From assembly GCA_002786025.1 (NCBI GenBank), contig NHNW01000019.1, positions 310,001 through 374,000 of the forward strand: DNA of 64,000 nt, read 5' to 3'. Source of the stretch: Zasmidium citrigriseum (taxonomy: Eukaryota; Ascomycota; Dothideomycetes; Mycosphaerellales; Mycosphaerellaceae). The notes under the pieces are model-generated. The model saw only the letters and a program-made list of their open reading frames with translations, made no database searches and was not told where the DNA came from. Below are positions 11,091 through 22,604 of this stretch, piece by piece. The position numbers were made by a program, and so were the translations under genes. Every line of letters starts with the position of its first letter. The first letter of the stretch is position 1.

Positions 11091-12197
11091 TCAGAGCTTG
11101 CTTTGCCTTTCTGCATTGTTGTCGGAGAGGTAGTCAACGATCCAGCGCTCAGCGTGGTCTCTCATGGCTTTGGAGAATTCGTGGCCGGAGTCAGGATCCA
11201 CGACGTCTGTCAACGAGATGTTCTGGTCTTTCGCCCACCCAGTCTCCTTGTCGATGCCGCGCTTCAGCCAATTCAGGAATATCTTGCTCTGGTCGTAGGG
11301 TACCAGTCTATCTTTGCCTCCGCTGAGGCAAATTATGTTCTTCCCGGCGAGCGTCTTCTCCAGGAGGGGCTTCAGCCTTGCAACCTCTTCCTCAGATGGT
11401 GGATGCTCGTGGTCATTGGGTCCATAGACATCCAGTTCGCTCAACAGAATGCCTGCCGGATCAAGCTGCTCCACATTGGCGATAAGTGATTGTGGGAAGT
11501 CTTTCGATCCCAAGAACTCCAAGCCAGGTGGATTCGTCGTCAACGTTGATGGTACTTTACTCCGTATCGCTCGGTCCGTCATCAATCGAACATAATCCGG
11601 ACATCCGACAATAGTCATCCCAGCCCTCACTCTCGGGTCCTTCATCATGACAATCCACGAAGCGTGCCCACCCAGACTGACTCCTCCACAAATGTGTTCG
11701 TTGATCTTGTATGGCAGATAAGTTTCGATTTGCGTGATCAAAAGGCTGACATCGTGTGCCGTCCCCGAATACGTCGCAAACATATCCTGTCCATGCGTAG
11801 GATTCCCCTGCTTCCAAGAAACATTATTCATATTCTCCACCATCCGACTCCCATGATTCCTCTGATCAATCGTCACACAAATCAACCCTTTCGCACTCTC
11901 ACTCTTCCGCTGACTATTCCAAGCATTCAACAACCCGGCTGCGGTGTACGCCATGCTATCCTGCGTATCTCCTCTTCCATGCAATAGCCAGAAGCATACG
12001 ATTTCGCTGGGGTGTTGGGGGAGTTCGTCTTGGCCGAGGATGGTGGTGAGGATGCCGCCGATGTTGTAGCGTTTCCATGAGACGGGCTTGACGCCTTTGA
12101 AGGCTTGGTGGGTTTGGGGGAGGGGCGAGGAGAAGGGCGATTTGTTGGAGTCGAGGCGCAGGGCATGGCCCCAGGTGAACGTGCTTCCGCCGGCCAT
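11091..12197 (-). CDS. Alpha/beta-hydrolase fold protein
   Basis: Single exon of 368 residues from the ATG at 12197. The frame is open for 62 more codons upstream, but that part is low in conservation features, and the segment starting MAGGSTFTW fits better. The motif GGVSLGGHA holds nucleophile Ser174. LLHGRGDTQDS gives the oxyanion-hole HG. SGGKDRLVPY and DSGHEF give the likely acid and His of the triad. No signal peptide is seen, so it is probably cytosolic. The substrate is unknown: the family includes esterases and peptidase-like members. It lies tail to tail with the glucoamylase gene, 181 bp away. Confidence 0.8.
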   Translation of the reverse strand: MAGGSTFTWGHALRLDSNKSPFSSPLPQTHQAFKGVKPVSWKRYNIGGILTTILGQDELPQHPSEIVCFWLLHGRGDTQDSMAYTAAGLLNAWNSQRKSESAKGLICVTIDQRNHGSRMVENMNNVSWKQGNPTHGQDMFATYSGTAHDVSLLITQIETYLPYKINEHICGGVSLGGHASWIVMMKDPRVRAGMTIVGCPDYVRLMTDRAIRSKVPSTLTTNPPGLEFLGSKDFPQSLIANVEQLDPAGILLSELDVYGPNDHEHPPSEEEVARLKPLLEKTLAGKNIICLSGGKDRLVPYDQSKIFLNWLKRGIDKETGWAKDQNISLTDVVDPDSGHEFSKAMRDHAERWIVDYLSDNNAERQSKL

Positions 12198-12417
12198 TGT
12201 TGAGGAGGGAGTAGGTGGTGTGGAAGTTGGAGATAAGAGTTGAAGTTGATGTGTCTTCAGGTGAAGTCGGCCTTCGAGATGGAAGGCCTCGGCATTCGGA
12301 AACTTCGGGCCGATGATGGGTGAGTCTCTCTCTTGTTCGTGATTCTTTCTTTGTATCTGCTGGTATACAATTCTACTATACAATCTATGCTCTAGTGACG
12401 GAGGTATAGCTGCTCTC

Positions 12418-13551
12418 TCAGTTCAAGGCTGCGATTGTCTCACCAACCACCGGATTGACCGGGTTCACTGCAATGCCTGCTTGCAATATCCTCGACTCGA
12501 ACACATACTCTGCAACAGCTCCCACGGCACCAACGGCCGACACAGTCCAAAGCCAAGGGTTGGCAATCTCGAACAGTCCCGGCCAGAACGAGTTCTTCTG
12601 CAGCTGATACAGCTCCAATTGGGCGTGCTTGTCCTTATCCTCCTTCTTGTATCTCTCCATCTGGTACGCCTCATTCTCGCGGTCTCCGCCAATCCATCGC
12701 AGGAAGAAGTAGTTTGCCGCTGGTCCCAAGAGCTGAGAAACGTGGAATAGACCACATCCGTACGTCCACAGAGGGAAGGCCATGTGGCAGAGGGCGTCTC
12801 CAAGGTAGTTTGGATGCCTTACGATGCTGAAGACGCCTTGCCTATACAGCTCGCCGCTTTCGCCTTGCTCTTTCTTCACCGTCTCACGCTCCTTGTGAGA
12901 GGCAAGCTGCCAGTCGGCGATGGTTTCCAAGGCGAGTCCAGTGGTGAAGAGTCCAGCGGCGGCCCAGCGTAACCACGGTGCCCAGTCAGCGGAAGCCGAT
13001 GCAAATCCAGAGAGAGTATCCGTGCGGAAAGGTAGGGTGAATGGAATCGATATGGCCGTTTGGAAGGCTGCCTCAAGAGCGAACAGAAGAGACGCTTTAT
13101 TCCAGAATCCGGGCTGTTGCTTGACGGCCTGATATCGTGCATCATCCTCTCCTCGGCGAAGGCTCCGGCTGATGACCTGGTAGGCAAGTCTTCCGCCCCA
13201 GGCAGTAACGGCACCGAGAAGCGCCTTCTGGGAGAAGCTCAAATCTTGCAAAGCCGTGAGGATTGGAGTCCGAGGAGAGAGAACCGTTTGCCTGCCAACA
13301 GCCGTCCACCATGCGTTCAAAACCATACCGGTCGGCCATAGCCAGTCCTTGAGATCGAATCTGTTCGTTGTTCGTGCGATGCCATATGCGATGATGCTCA
13401 AGGCTCCCTGTACACCAAAAGAAGGCAAGATGGAGTGCTGCAAGATTCCAATGGCATTTGTTGTTGTGGCCGGCCTGATGAAAGGCTCAGAGCCGCGGAC
13501 TGGAAAGTCCACGCTCGGCACATTCGACATGGCGGACGCGGCTGCTGTCAT
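12418..13551 (-). CDS. DUF1295 / steroid 5-alpha-reductase-like integral membrane protein
   Basis: Single exon of about 377 residues if it starts at the ATG at 13551. A second ATG follows eight codons later, and the frame is open upstream to 13647. The protein has several hydrophobic segments. Near the middle it has the family signature: ALETIADWQ, a basic HKERETVKK loop and FSIVRHPNYLGD. The latter matches the NADPH-binding region of DUF1295 and isoprenylcysteine-methyltransferase/5-alpha-reductase-like proteins. The function is not established, though a membrane lipid- or sterol-related reduction is plausible. The adjacent alpha/beta-hydrolase gene is on the same strand, about 220 bp downstream. 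Confidence 0.82.
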   Translation of the reverse strand: MTAAASAMSNVPSVDFPVRGSEPFIRPATTTNAIGILQHSILPSFGVQGALSIIAYGIARTTNRFDLKDWLWPTGMVLNAWWTAVGRQTVLSPRTPILTALQDLSFSQKALLGAVTAWGGRLAYQVISRSLRRGEDDARYQAVKQQPGFWNKASLLFALEAAFQTAISIPFTLPFRTDTLSGFASASADWAPWLRWAAAGLFTTGLALETIADWQLASHKERETVKKEQGESGELYRQGVFSIVRHPNYLGDALCHMAFPLWTYGCGLFHVSQLLGPAANYFFLRWIGGDRENEAYQMERYKKEDKDKHAQLELYQLQKNSFWPGLFEIANPWLWTVSAVGAVGAVAEYVFESRILQAGIAVNPVNPVVGETIAALN

Positions 13552-13880
13552 GTGAGTATAATGGACGAAAGAAAAAGAAGGAGATGGACAAAAGCGCAAG
13601 TTTCGCGTAGACGATGGAGTCGCGTCGTTACCATCCAATGACTTCATTGTGGTTCTCTTGAAATATCCGAACTTGTGCCGCCGTCACCCTTGCAACTTGG
13701 TGTCACCACATTTCAACGGCGGTATGAAGATGTCAAAAGGATTGCTGGCCGTCTTGATAGCCTTGCTCGGTGAAACCTGAAGGAGAAATTGACAGCAGCT
13801 GAGTGAAAGCTCAACGACGTTGATCGACTAGCAGATTGCTACCTTTCAGCAACGACATTCTGGTTCGGGCCGCTTGACGA
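13552..13880. other. Short intergenic spacer
   Basis: Spacer between the DUF1295 gene start and the end of the sugar-transporter gene on the same strand. No gene is seen. Confidence 0.5.
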
Positions 13881-15706
13881 TCAAGCCTCGCTGGCCGCAT
13901 CTTCAACGTGGGAATGAGCTTTGGGTTCCTTCTCATCAGCATGCTCGCCTCCGGAGCCGATAAAGCCTCTGGTTCCAGGAAGAGTACGACGCTGCCGTCC
14001 GATCTTGTACCAAGGCAACTCGAACAGTGCGTCCACCTCTTCAAGGCTACGTCCAGTGGCTTCTGGCAGGAAGAACCAGACCCAAATGAGGCCGATCAAA
14101 GTCACCGCTGCGAAGAACCACATCGTCCCGCCGGTCGTTAAGGCGACGAACCTGCAAAGAGAGAGTGATCAGCAAAAGTGTCAAAAACAGACTCGGACCG
14201 ACGATACACTCACATCTCTGGAACCGCCTTGTTGCTGCCGTACTGATTGGCGAAATGCAGCGTCATCGCAACACTGCTTCCAAGAGCCCTCAATCGCAGA
14301 GGATAGATCTCGGCGTTGATCAAGTACTGAAGAGAGTTCCATCCCAATGCCCATCCGAAGCCACTGAAATAGATCATGGCGATCGCTCCTGTAGCGGCAT
14401 GTCTCTGGCTGGCAGATTGATGAGCGTCTTCGCTACCGACACTAGGATCGATGACCAGGAAGAGGGCCATGTAGGTCATGGCGACCAGCTGGATCGTGAT
14501 ACCGATGCAAAGAGCCGGCTTTCGTCCGGCGAGATCGACCAGGAGAATAGCGCTGATCAGAGAGCTGACGAACTTGACAATACCAAAGATAGCGGTGGAC
14601 AGCAAGCCCTCCGAAGATCCCTTGACTCCGACGATGGCGAAGAATTGAGGCGCGTAGACGGTGATAGATCCTGCGCCACTCCACTGTGACAGAACCTGTG
14701 CCCCGAACGAGAGCCAGAGTCGATATCGATTACTCGGAATAAGCAGGAGCTCACGCACGATCCCGAATCTGCTCGTCCCCATCGTCGCTTCCTGTTCTCG
14801 CTCAAGCTGCTCGCAAATATCCGCGATCTCTCGCACAATGTAGAGATCATCAGCGGGAAGGTTTCGGAGGACGCTCAGCGCCTGTGTCGCTTCTTCGATA
14901 CGGCCTCGCTTGACCAGCCATCGTGGCGATTCGACTTGGAAGAAGCTCAGGACGAAGATGATGGCGGCGACGTAGAGTGGGACTGAGTTTGGGACGACCC
15001 ATTGGGCTTGGCTGGTGTTTGAGATGTGTAATGCGGCGCCGTAGGAGGCGAAGTATCCGCTGTTCACAGTCAGCTAAACATATGGAGGGAATTCTTCGAT
15101 GTTGCTTACATCATTACGCCTAGATACGATGCTCCTGCGAGTAAGCCGACGACGAGTCCACGAATTGGGTACGGGGCGATCTCAGCTAGATACGCAGGCC
15201 CGACTACGACTGTCTGTCCGATACCGACACCGGCAATGAAGCGTCCAGCGTAGACTTGTCCAAGGCTTCCGTTGGCTCCCGCGCCGATAAATATCGCGAT
15301 CCCAGCCACCCAAAGGAAGATCAGCTGCCTGGCAGCCCACAGTCTTCCAAGTCTATCGGCCATGAAGCACGCAACGATTGCTCCTAGGACACAGCCGATC
15401 TGAACCATGGAGGTTATGTTGCTGAGGCGGTTGGCTTGTTCAGATTTGGAGAGACTGGGGGATTTGAGGTCGAAGAGGGCGGAGAAGGATTTTTGGGAGG
15501 CTGTTGTTCCGATTAGGCCTTCGTCGAAACCTCGGGCGCAGCCGAGGAGGGCGAATGCTGGAGTTCGTTAGTCGTGTATGTTGAAGGCGTTGATGAGGGA
15601 ACGGACTTGCGACTGCGAGCCATAGCCTGGGCCCGTATGCCTCCTTCGGAACGTCCGAGGCAGGCCTCTTGAACAACGTTCGTTTCTTGAAGAGATCTTT
15701 GAACAT
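13881..15706 (-). CDS. MFS sugar transporter
   Basis: Four exons on the minus strand: 15706-15607, 15557-15110, 15059-14214 and 14151-13881. The introns of 49, 50 and 62 nt splice to a 554-residue protein. It shows the sugar-porter signatures: ADRLGRLWAAR after TM2, GRFIAGVGIGQ in TM4, VESPRWLVKRGR after TM6 and DLAGRKPALC in the TM8-9 loop. The C-terminal tail is charged and cytosolic. It is a plasma-membrane proton symporter or facilitator for a sugar or a quinate-like compound; the exact substrate cannot be read from sequence. The first intron has a weaker donor (GTCCGT) but a good CTAAC branch site. The gene diverges from the amidohydrolase, with about 880 bp between the starts. Confidence 0.9.
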
Positions 15707-16586
15707 ATTTGCAAATCCCTTCTTAGACAAGATGAGTATGAGAGAGACTTGACACAGCAAGACGACAAGAAGACTCTCATGCTACGGACTAGTCTGTCCC
15801 AGCGGCTCTGATATACCATCGTTACCCTGTGGAGTATGGCGGCTTACCCCTCCTGCTTCGTGAGCACTACCTTTGGGGAAAGCCAATCCGCCAATCCGGA
15901 GGGCTGGCCGAGAGGATTGAGCTGAGGGCTCTGGAATGGCAACATAGACGTATGTTTGCATCGGGACGGCTCCGAGTGTTGCAACTCTTGAAGTAGCAGA
16001 TTCAGCGAGCCTACATGGTCTTCGTCTATGAGGCTGCGAATTGGAGAATTGATCGCAGTCATCCAGGTATTTGAACGTCCAGAGCGTCTGGGAACAACGC
16101 TGAACTTGTGTCTCTTCCTTCTGCAATTGATATATCCGTTGCCGGTAGCAGTACAGCAGTCCAATAGGATGCATGCTCCCTTACGGTTCCGCTCTAGCGG
16201 ATCCGTACAGCCCTGCGTAAGCTGCATATGTTGCGCGTGAATCGCTCAAGAAAGCGAAAGTCGCTCTGTACCCGCAGGGTGAAGGTCAAGCCCCGTCAAG
16301 CATTACGAAGCCTCTGGCTCCCCGTGGGGTCGATTTGTGGGGTTCTTACGAGGACGATGGGCTGGTGATAGAGCAACTTGGGCACTTGTTCAAACATTGA
16401 AGCTTAGGCGGAGCATGTCAGGCTGAGATCGGACTTGTCCCGAGAATCCGGAAGAACAGAAACAGTCTGCAAATTGGATCAGGCAGATTGATCAGGGATG
16501 TCGTCCTTCACAGGCTTCCTCCTGGCTTGTTCAACTTCTGCTCAAATCCGTCAATTGTGACGAAACACTGATCGTAGGTTGCGAGC
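15707..16586. promoter_or_regulatory. Divergent intergenic region, transporter / amidohydrolase
   Basis: No gene is seen in 880 bp between the starts of two divergent genes, so both promoters must lie here. Shared regulation is possible but not shown. Confidence 0.4.
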
Positions 16587-17671
16587 ATGAAGTTGCAGTG
16601 GCCTGGCATATCGACAGTGCTGCTGCGCTTCCTCCATCTACCTCTCGCCAGGGCCATGAGTGGGTTGGTGCCTGACTATGCATGGTATGCTGGTCTGCTC
16701 GTTCGCTTGCCGAACTGACCTGTTCGGTAGGGACTCTCAAATTCATGTGATCGATCCAGAGCGATTCCCGCTCTCGCCCAATCGAAGTACGTCAGAGCAT
16801 CCGAAGACGAGTTCATCGATGACAGAAATCTTGCTGACATAGTAAAGGCTACACCCCCAAGTCAGCTACAAAGGAGCAAGCTGCAGCTTTCGAGAAGGGC
16901 TGCGGGATTGCCCACACGGTCATTGTTCTTCCAAGCGTGTATGGTATGGACAACAGCGTCCTTCTGGACGCTTTGCAATACTTCAACGGCTCAGCACGAG
17001 GAGTCTGTGTGGTTGGCCCCGATAATATCAGCAACGAGACGCTGGCACAATTCCACGAAGCCGGGGTGCGAGGCGTGCGCGTCAACTTTGGCAGCCATGG
17101 GACGGATGCCGAGATTACCGAGGCTGTCAAGAAGAACGCGGCTGTTGCGAGAAGACACAATTGGACGCTGCAACTGTGGATCCCGCTGAAAGCATTCGAG
17201 GCCTTGCATGGAATCATCCCTCAGCTCGGAGTGCGTGTTGTAGCAGATCACTTCGCACATGCCGAAGTTGGCTCACGCACAAACAACTCGCTTGATACCA
17301 TCGATCCCTATGGAATGGAGGGCTTCAGCGAAGTCGTTGGTCTGGTCTCGCGGAAGAAGCTCTTTGTGACTCTTTCTGCGCCCTATCAACGTTCCACTCA
17401 AGCACCCCTGTACGAGGACATGCGGGTGGTTGCCCAGACGCTGATGCTAAGGGGGCCTGACATGGTCGTCTATGGAAGCGATTGGCCGCATACTGTGGGA
17501 GAGGCGGGGAACTCGGCGGCTGGGAGGCTGAAGCCACAGAACTTCTTGCATGTGAACGATCTTGCCCTCATCGACATGTACAAGGAGTGGGCTGGCAGCC
17601 AAGCGCAGATACAGCGTCTGTTTGTTGACAATCCTCGGAGGCTCTGGCAGTGGCCTGATCCAGAATCATGA
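16587..17671 (+). CDS. Amidohydrolase-2 family TIM-barrel hydrolase (LigI / fuconolactonase-like)
   Basis: Three exons: 16587-16684, 16731-16786 and 16848-17671. The introns are 46 and 61 nt and the joined frame gives 325 residues. The spliced N-terminus contains DYAWDSQIHVIDPERFP, the first beta strand of the amidohydrolase-2 fold. VVYGSDWPHT near residue 285 gives the late aspartate, and the C-terminus IQRLFVDNPRRLWQW is typical. Relatives hydrolyse lactones or cyclic acids, for example sugar lactones or 2-pyrone-4,6-dicarboxylate. The usual first-strand H-x-H is Q-x-H here, so the metal-binding or substrate pair is altered. The start at 16587 is the furthest in-frame ATG; an internal ATG at codon 24 is also possible. 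Confidence 0.78.
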
Positions 17672-18041
17672 CGAGGCAGCCTGAACGCAGGTAGCGACAA
17701 TGGTATCCATATCAATGCCAGCTGGAGTCGTTTACTTGCGTTTCCGAAGTATCTTGAAAGGCCGTTGGCTGCGCAGGACCGCTCAGGTGACGTCGGATGG
17801 AAGCCGGTCAAGATGGAACCACATCGGTAATATCCGATCGGAGGAACTCCGATTCTCCCAGTGACGAAATGTCCAACCCATAGGCATACTGCAATACACG
17901 GCAAAAGGCCGATTCTGCCGGTGTCGGTTTATGAGCCATTGGAATTCTCCTTGTATAAGAGTCTGTTCCATAATTCTGTGTTGAAAGGCAACAGAGATTG
18001 ACTGGTGGATACCGAGTCTGGGAACTGGAAAGCCCATCAAC
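17672..18041. promoter_or_regulatory. Intergenic, presumed dehydrogenase promoter
   Basis: A 370-bp spacer between two tandem genes with no coding signal. Confidence 0.4.
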
Positions 18042-19109
18042 ATGCAAGCAAACGGTACCCATGATACTCGCAATGTGTCGGCCGAAGACGCCGAAACGTT
18101 TGCGTTCAATGTTCTGATTGCGAATGGAGTCCCGGAGAAGAATGCCAAGATCGTAGCAAGATGTCTGGTAGCCGCCGATTTGCGCGGAGTCGATACCCAT
18201 GGAATCAACCGGATCCCTTCATATATGACTCGAATGCGACAAGGACTTCTGGATGTCAAAGCTGAGCCGGAATTGAAACAAATAACACCCGCGGCAGCTC
18301 TGGTTGATGCCAAGAATGGATTCGGCTTCGTGGCCTCTCAATTAGGAATGAGCCGGGCCATTGAGATGGCGGAGACTTATGGGATCGGAATGGCCAGCAT
18401 CAAGCATTCGAATCACTTCGGTATGGCTGCTTGGATCGTGAAGCAGGCGCTCGATGCTGGAATGATGAGCCTGGTGTTCACCAACTCATCTCCAGCGCTC
18501 GCTCCTTGGGGAGGGAAGAACAAGCTGATTGGCGTATCGCCTCTTGCTTGCGGTGCACCGGGAGAGCACGACTTCATTCTCGACATGGCCCCCTCCATTG
18601 CAGCCCGAGGAAAAATTTTCAAAGCTCAACGCAGGGGCGAGAAGATTCCAATGGATTGGTCTCTGGACAAAGACGGAAAACCGACAGATGATCCCACGGC
18701 TGCTCTAGGAGGTACCATGCAACCGATGGGAGGTCCAAAAGGGTTCGGTTTGGCAGTCATGATGGATGTCTTCTCCGGCGTGTTGTCTGGCTCAGCATTC
18801 GCGGGCCACGTGACAGGCCCGCTGAATGTGACCGATGCTGCCAATGTCGGTCATTTTATCGTGGCCATCAAGCCAGATCTTTTCATGACGATTGCAGAGT
18901 TCAAAGAGCGAATGGAGTATCTGTATCAGCGGGTGACGGGCGCAGAGAAGAGCCCTGATGTGGATAGGATCTACTTCCCCGGAGAGATCGAACAGCTTAA
19001 GGAACAGGACCGAAGAAAGACGGGCATTCCGTTTGTCCAAGCTGAGATTGATGCGCTGAACAAGGAGGCTGCGGCGGTGGGAGTGGGCGCCTTGAAGACC
19101 TTATCGTGA
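18042..19109 (+). CDS. LDH2/malate-dehydrogenase family NAD(P)-dependent oxidoreductase
   Basis: Single exon of 355 residues with no signal peptide. It matches the type-2 malate/L-lactate dehydrogenase family (YlbC/ComC fold, unrelated to classical LDH). DLRGVDTHGINR holds the catalytic His53. The substrate- and cofactor-binding stretches are IKHSNHFGMAAW, FTNSSPALAPWGG, SPLACGAPG and GPKGFGLAVMMD. Members oxidise or reduce 2-hydroxy/2-keto acids, such as malate, lactate, ureidoglycolate and imino acids. The gene is in tandem with the amidohydrolase and near a sugar transporter. This suggests a route in which a lactone is opened and the hydroxy acid oxidised, but that is inference from context. 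Confidence 0.9.
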   Translation: MQANGTHDTRNVSAEDAETFAFNVLIANGVPEKNAKIVARCLVAADLRGVDTHGINRIPSYMTRMRQGLLDVKAEPELKQITPAAALVDAKNGFGFVASQLGMSRAIEMAETYGIGMASIKHSNHFGMAAWIVKQALDAGMMSLVFTNSSPALAPWGGKNKLIGVSPLACGAPGEHDFILDMAPSIAARGKIFKAQRRGEKIPMDWSLDKDGKPTDDPTAALGGTMQPMGGPKGFGLAVMMDVFSGVLSGSAFAGHVTGPLNVTDAANVGHFIVAIKPDLFMTIAEFKERMEYLYQRVTGAEKSPDVDRIYFPGEIEQLKEQDRRKTGIPFVQAEIDALNKEAAAVGVGALKTLS

Positions 19110-19725
19110 GGGCGAACAAGGGCTCCTTCGGGTTCTCTGGTGGCAGACGAAAGTTTGAAAGGAGGAAAACAATGTAAAGTGTGATTCTCTTGACATATTG
19201 GACGACATATAGATCTTGGGCCGATGATGTGTAGTACAGGAGACGAAGTGCAGCGGGTGAGGTCAAGTAGCTGAGATAGCAGGCTCCAAGCCATGCCGTA
19301 TTTGGCTGAAACTAGCTGAGATAAGGACAACAAGCAACTCCACCCGGTGCTCCTTCCTCCCCAAAACATCAACAACAGATGTGTGCTCGAAGACACCAAG
19401 TGCATTCTCCCCGTGCACCACCGCCAGGCACGCGATGCATTCCGATTACATTCTCTTGTGCAAATCCTTGTGACGGCATTGTCGAGGAGCCATGCGTGTC
19501 GACGCGTCCAAGGCCTCGTGAGGAGAGTGTACCATGGACCAGGAAGCCGACAAGGCCAACGCATTGGTATAAATTGCTCATCGTGAGGCCGAGGCGATGA
19601 TCTTTGCGCAGATTCCGGCGTCGACCACGCTGGAGACCCTTCGAGAGATCTTGTTGCGGGCCAGCAGAAGTCCTCTCCGAGCTTACAAGACTTTGATCTG
19701 CCACCCTCCGGCGTAACAGGCTGTT

Positions 19726-20255
19726 TCATCTGGACTTGAAGCCGAGCTGAAGACCACGAGTAATCTCCGCAGCAGCGCGTGCTCTCGTCTCGATGGATTC
19801 CAAGGACCCAGCGGACAAGCCGACTCTCTCCATGCATATCTTGGCATGAAGTGGGAACTCCGCGTCAGACACGCCAAGGACGGCCCATCTTTCCAGAGGC
19901 GATGCTTCAGATGGCACATTGTGTCCGTACTGTCGACAGATTGCATCCAATTTGTCAACGTCTTGGGGTTGCTGACAAGACTCCAATCCGCTGGTATCGG
20001 CAACATGGTCTTTCTGCCAATCGAATAAAGCTTGCTCGACCTCTTGGACGGCTTCCCTTCTTATTGCCGCTTCAACGAATCGCTCGTCGATCTAAGATGA
20101 TGTCAGCAGTGACAGGATTGAGATTTTGGCTGTCTTTCCTTCTGTTCCACACAAGCGTCCTTAGCATGGGAATGAGACGGAGACGAAACTTTATGCGAAT
20201 GCCGAGAGATCTTGTCGGAGACAGCGTCTTTCTCTGTGCCAAGCTTTCCTGGCAT
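19726..20255 (-). CDS. Possible small hypothetical protein
   Basis: The firm part is one open stretch of 121 codons (20091-19726), directly preceded by an intron-end signal (CTGAC branch, then TTAG at 20092-20093). It encodes an acidic, helix-rich peptide (for example RWAVLGVSDAEFPLHAKICM) that reads like real protein and ends GLQLGFKSR. The upstream exon is uncertain: an ATG at 20255 opens a frame that could splice in phase at a GTTTCG or GTCTCC donor. No family was recognised. Confidence 0.35.
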
Positions 20256-21993
20256 ATTGGGTGTTGCAAAGAGGGAGCCTTGAAAATGTTGTGTCTGGTT
20301 AAAGCAGTCCTTGCTTGTGGTTGACGCGGAGGAGATAGCAGCATCTTTTAAGCGGCGACAAAGACACAAGATCACGATGCGGCTCTTCGTCCTCGCATCT
20401 CGCGCGATACCATCAGCGCCTGCGACACAGCATGCCAACGAAACTTCAGTCAACCCCGAAACGCACGGCTTGACGATCAATCTGCCGACCGCCCTGATGC
20501 TGGAGGCCAGTCGGGACGAATCAAACCCACGATCAACGGCCCTGTCAGCTTCAATACACGAAACGCCGCGCTAATGGACGGTTCGATGGCATGCGCAAAC
20601 GCAGAAGACATGGTTGCGGAACGACGACCCTTGTCAAGAGCCGACAGAATGGATAACCTTAGTGCTTGCCGTTGGCGCTACGTGGTCGCGGGCAGGGGAA
20701 AGTCAAATCCTCGAGTCCGTGTCCAGGGGAGGCTATCACGCAGCATGCAGTGTGCAGCCTTCTGGAAAGCACGCAGAACTTTGCCCTTCCGTAGATGGTT
20801 TGTTATGTCTCGCTTGATCGGCCCGCAATCAAACGATCCTGGCTCTGAGGCTGGGGCACATCGGGTGCCCAGGGCCTGTGGTTTTCAGCTCGGCCGCTAC
20901 TGCAGACAAGACGCACGCAAGCTGTCCGACTCTTCTCTCTCCCGCCTGAACACTCAGAAGTAAAGAGAGCGATCCGGAACAGCGAGACACCAAGCCCGTG
21001 CCCTGACGCAGGTCGCCGTCTCACTCCACACCAAGCGACACTTTCAAGCGCAGCCTCAGATTCATGCATTGACAGAACGTCTTGACACATGCGAATGGCA
21101 GATCTTTGGTAACGATTCGCAAGCGGGCATGCCATATTGTACTTGAGCTCGAGCGCTTGTTCTGCTTGCAGTTGCGCAGAATCCATTGCGAACACCATTG
21201 GGATTCGAATGCAGAGGCCTTGGGCAACTGTGCGATGCTGAACCAAGAGCGTGGGGTCGCCAACCAAAATGCAAGGGCTCTTCGACAACCAGGATGTCGT
21301 GTGCATGTGCTGGTCATATGCTACGGATCATGCAAAAGAAGGCACTAAGAACATTCGATGCCTGCACTAGCGACGCTGTGGCTTGCGGCACAGCTCAAGA
21401 GTCGTCCGTCAGCTGAATTGCGAACAGTGGGTACGTCAAGAGGCCGCCCTCCGTCGCTGCATCTGGGCCGTGCGTCTTCCTTCGTGTCAACGATCTCCTC
21501 CCGCCCTACAAGGATCCCTGGCGCCTGGACGCTGGAAAGGCCGCCAATAGGTCCTGAGCGCTGCCGAAAGCGTTGTCTTTTCAAGCGAATTTCAGATAGC
21601 GCGACGTGGGGAGCAGCGGCATCCAGATCTGCTGAGACAGACTCGGCGCCGTCTTCCCGGCCTGCACGGCACGAAAGGAAATCAAAGACTCGCAGCGCAG
21701 CCTCAGCTGCTCGAGGCAGGCCTTCCACGGCATTAGCATCCCCGTCGCCTCGCCGATCAGTTACAGTCGCGCACAAAGTCGTAATGCTGAGGTCATGCGG
21801 CTCTGCTGTTGCATCTGGGCCCATGTCACGGGCAACATGTCACCGCGAATTCTGATCGCTGGCTGCGAGTTCAAGGAGAATGGGAAACAACAACCGTCAC
21901 GTTTCTGAACTCAGCCCTGCTGATTGATGCTCTACCTCTCCTCACTAAGTCTCTCTCGCTGCAGACCCGGCTGCGCGCCAGCGATATTCCGAG

Positions 21994-22604
21994 TCAAATG
22001 CTCTGTGCATACTGAAGCGAGAGTCTTTCCGCCTGCGTCCCCTCTGGCATTTTCTTGGTTCGGCACGGCTCAGAGCGTGCCCTCGATTGCGCTCTGGATG
22101 CCCTGCCGTCCCTACTGCTTGCTCCCTGCGCCCCGACATGCGCTCCATGGAACCCGCCGACCACCTGCAGCAGGTATGCTCTAGTATTCGCGTAAGCTGG
22201 ATCGCCCTCAAGAATCCCCATCTCGGCCATCCGAAGGCTGCCGTACAGCGCGGACGGTTCAAAGGTGCGGCCAATGGCAAGGAACCCTTCCATGGGTGTG
22301 TTATCTTGTTGGCTCTGCCACTGCCGATGGTGTTCCGTCCATTGCATGAGCTCAGTCATGCCGTCACCATTTGGGCGCATGTCTTCGACCGCTTGCGGTG
22401 CGCCGAACAGTTCTTCGAAACTCAAAGCGAAGCAAGTGCTTGCTTGATCGTTCGTGGCCATATGGCGATAGCCGACCAACAGCGCTTCTTGTTCCATCAC
22501 ATGCTGCACGAGGCGAGTGGCCTGTGACATGTCAATCACTGCAGGTCGGATTCAACCTCCTGACTCACCCTCGATTGCTTTTCGGACTTGCCCGCAGCAT
22601 CCAT
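21994..22604 (-). CDS. Possible hypothetical protein with one intron
   Basis: Candidate exons are 22604-22569 and 22521-21994. The 47-nt intron (GTGAGT donor at 22568, CACAG acceptor) keeps the frame, giving about 187 residues. The second exon starts ATRLVQHVMEQEALLVGY and looks protein-like for about 110 residues. After that it becomes Arg/Ser-rich and less convincing, so another intron or decay is possible. More exons may lie upstream. No family is recognised. Confidence 0.33.

Noticed and set aside
18971..19837. Minus-strand frame of 288 codons over the end of the LDH2-type gene
   Set aside because: It lies antisense to a clearly conserved enzyme and shows no domain, so it is a shadow of that gene's codon pattern plus spacer.
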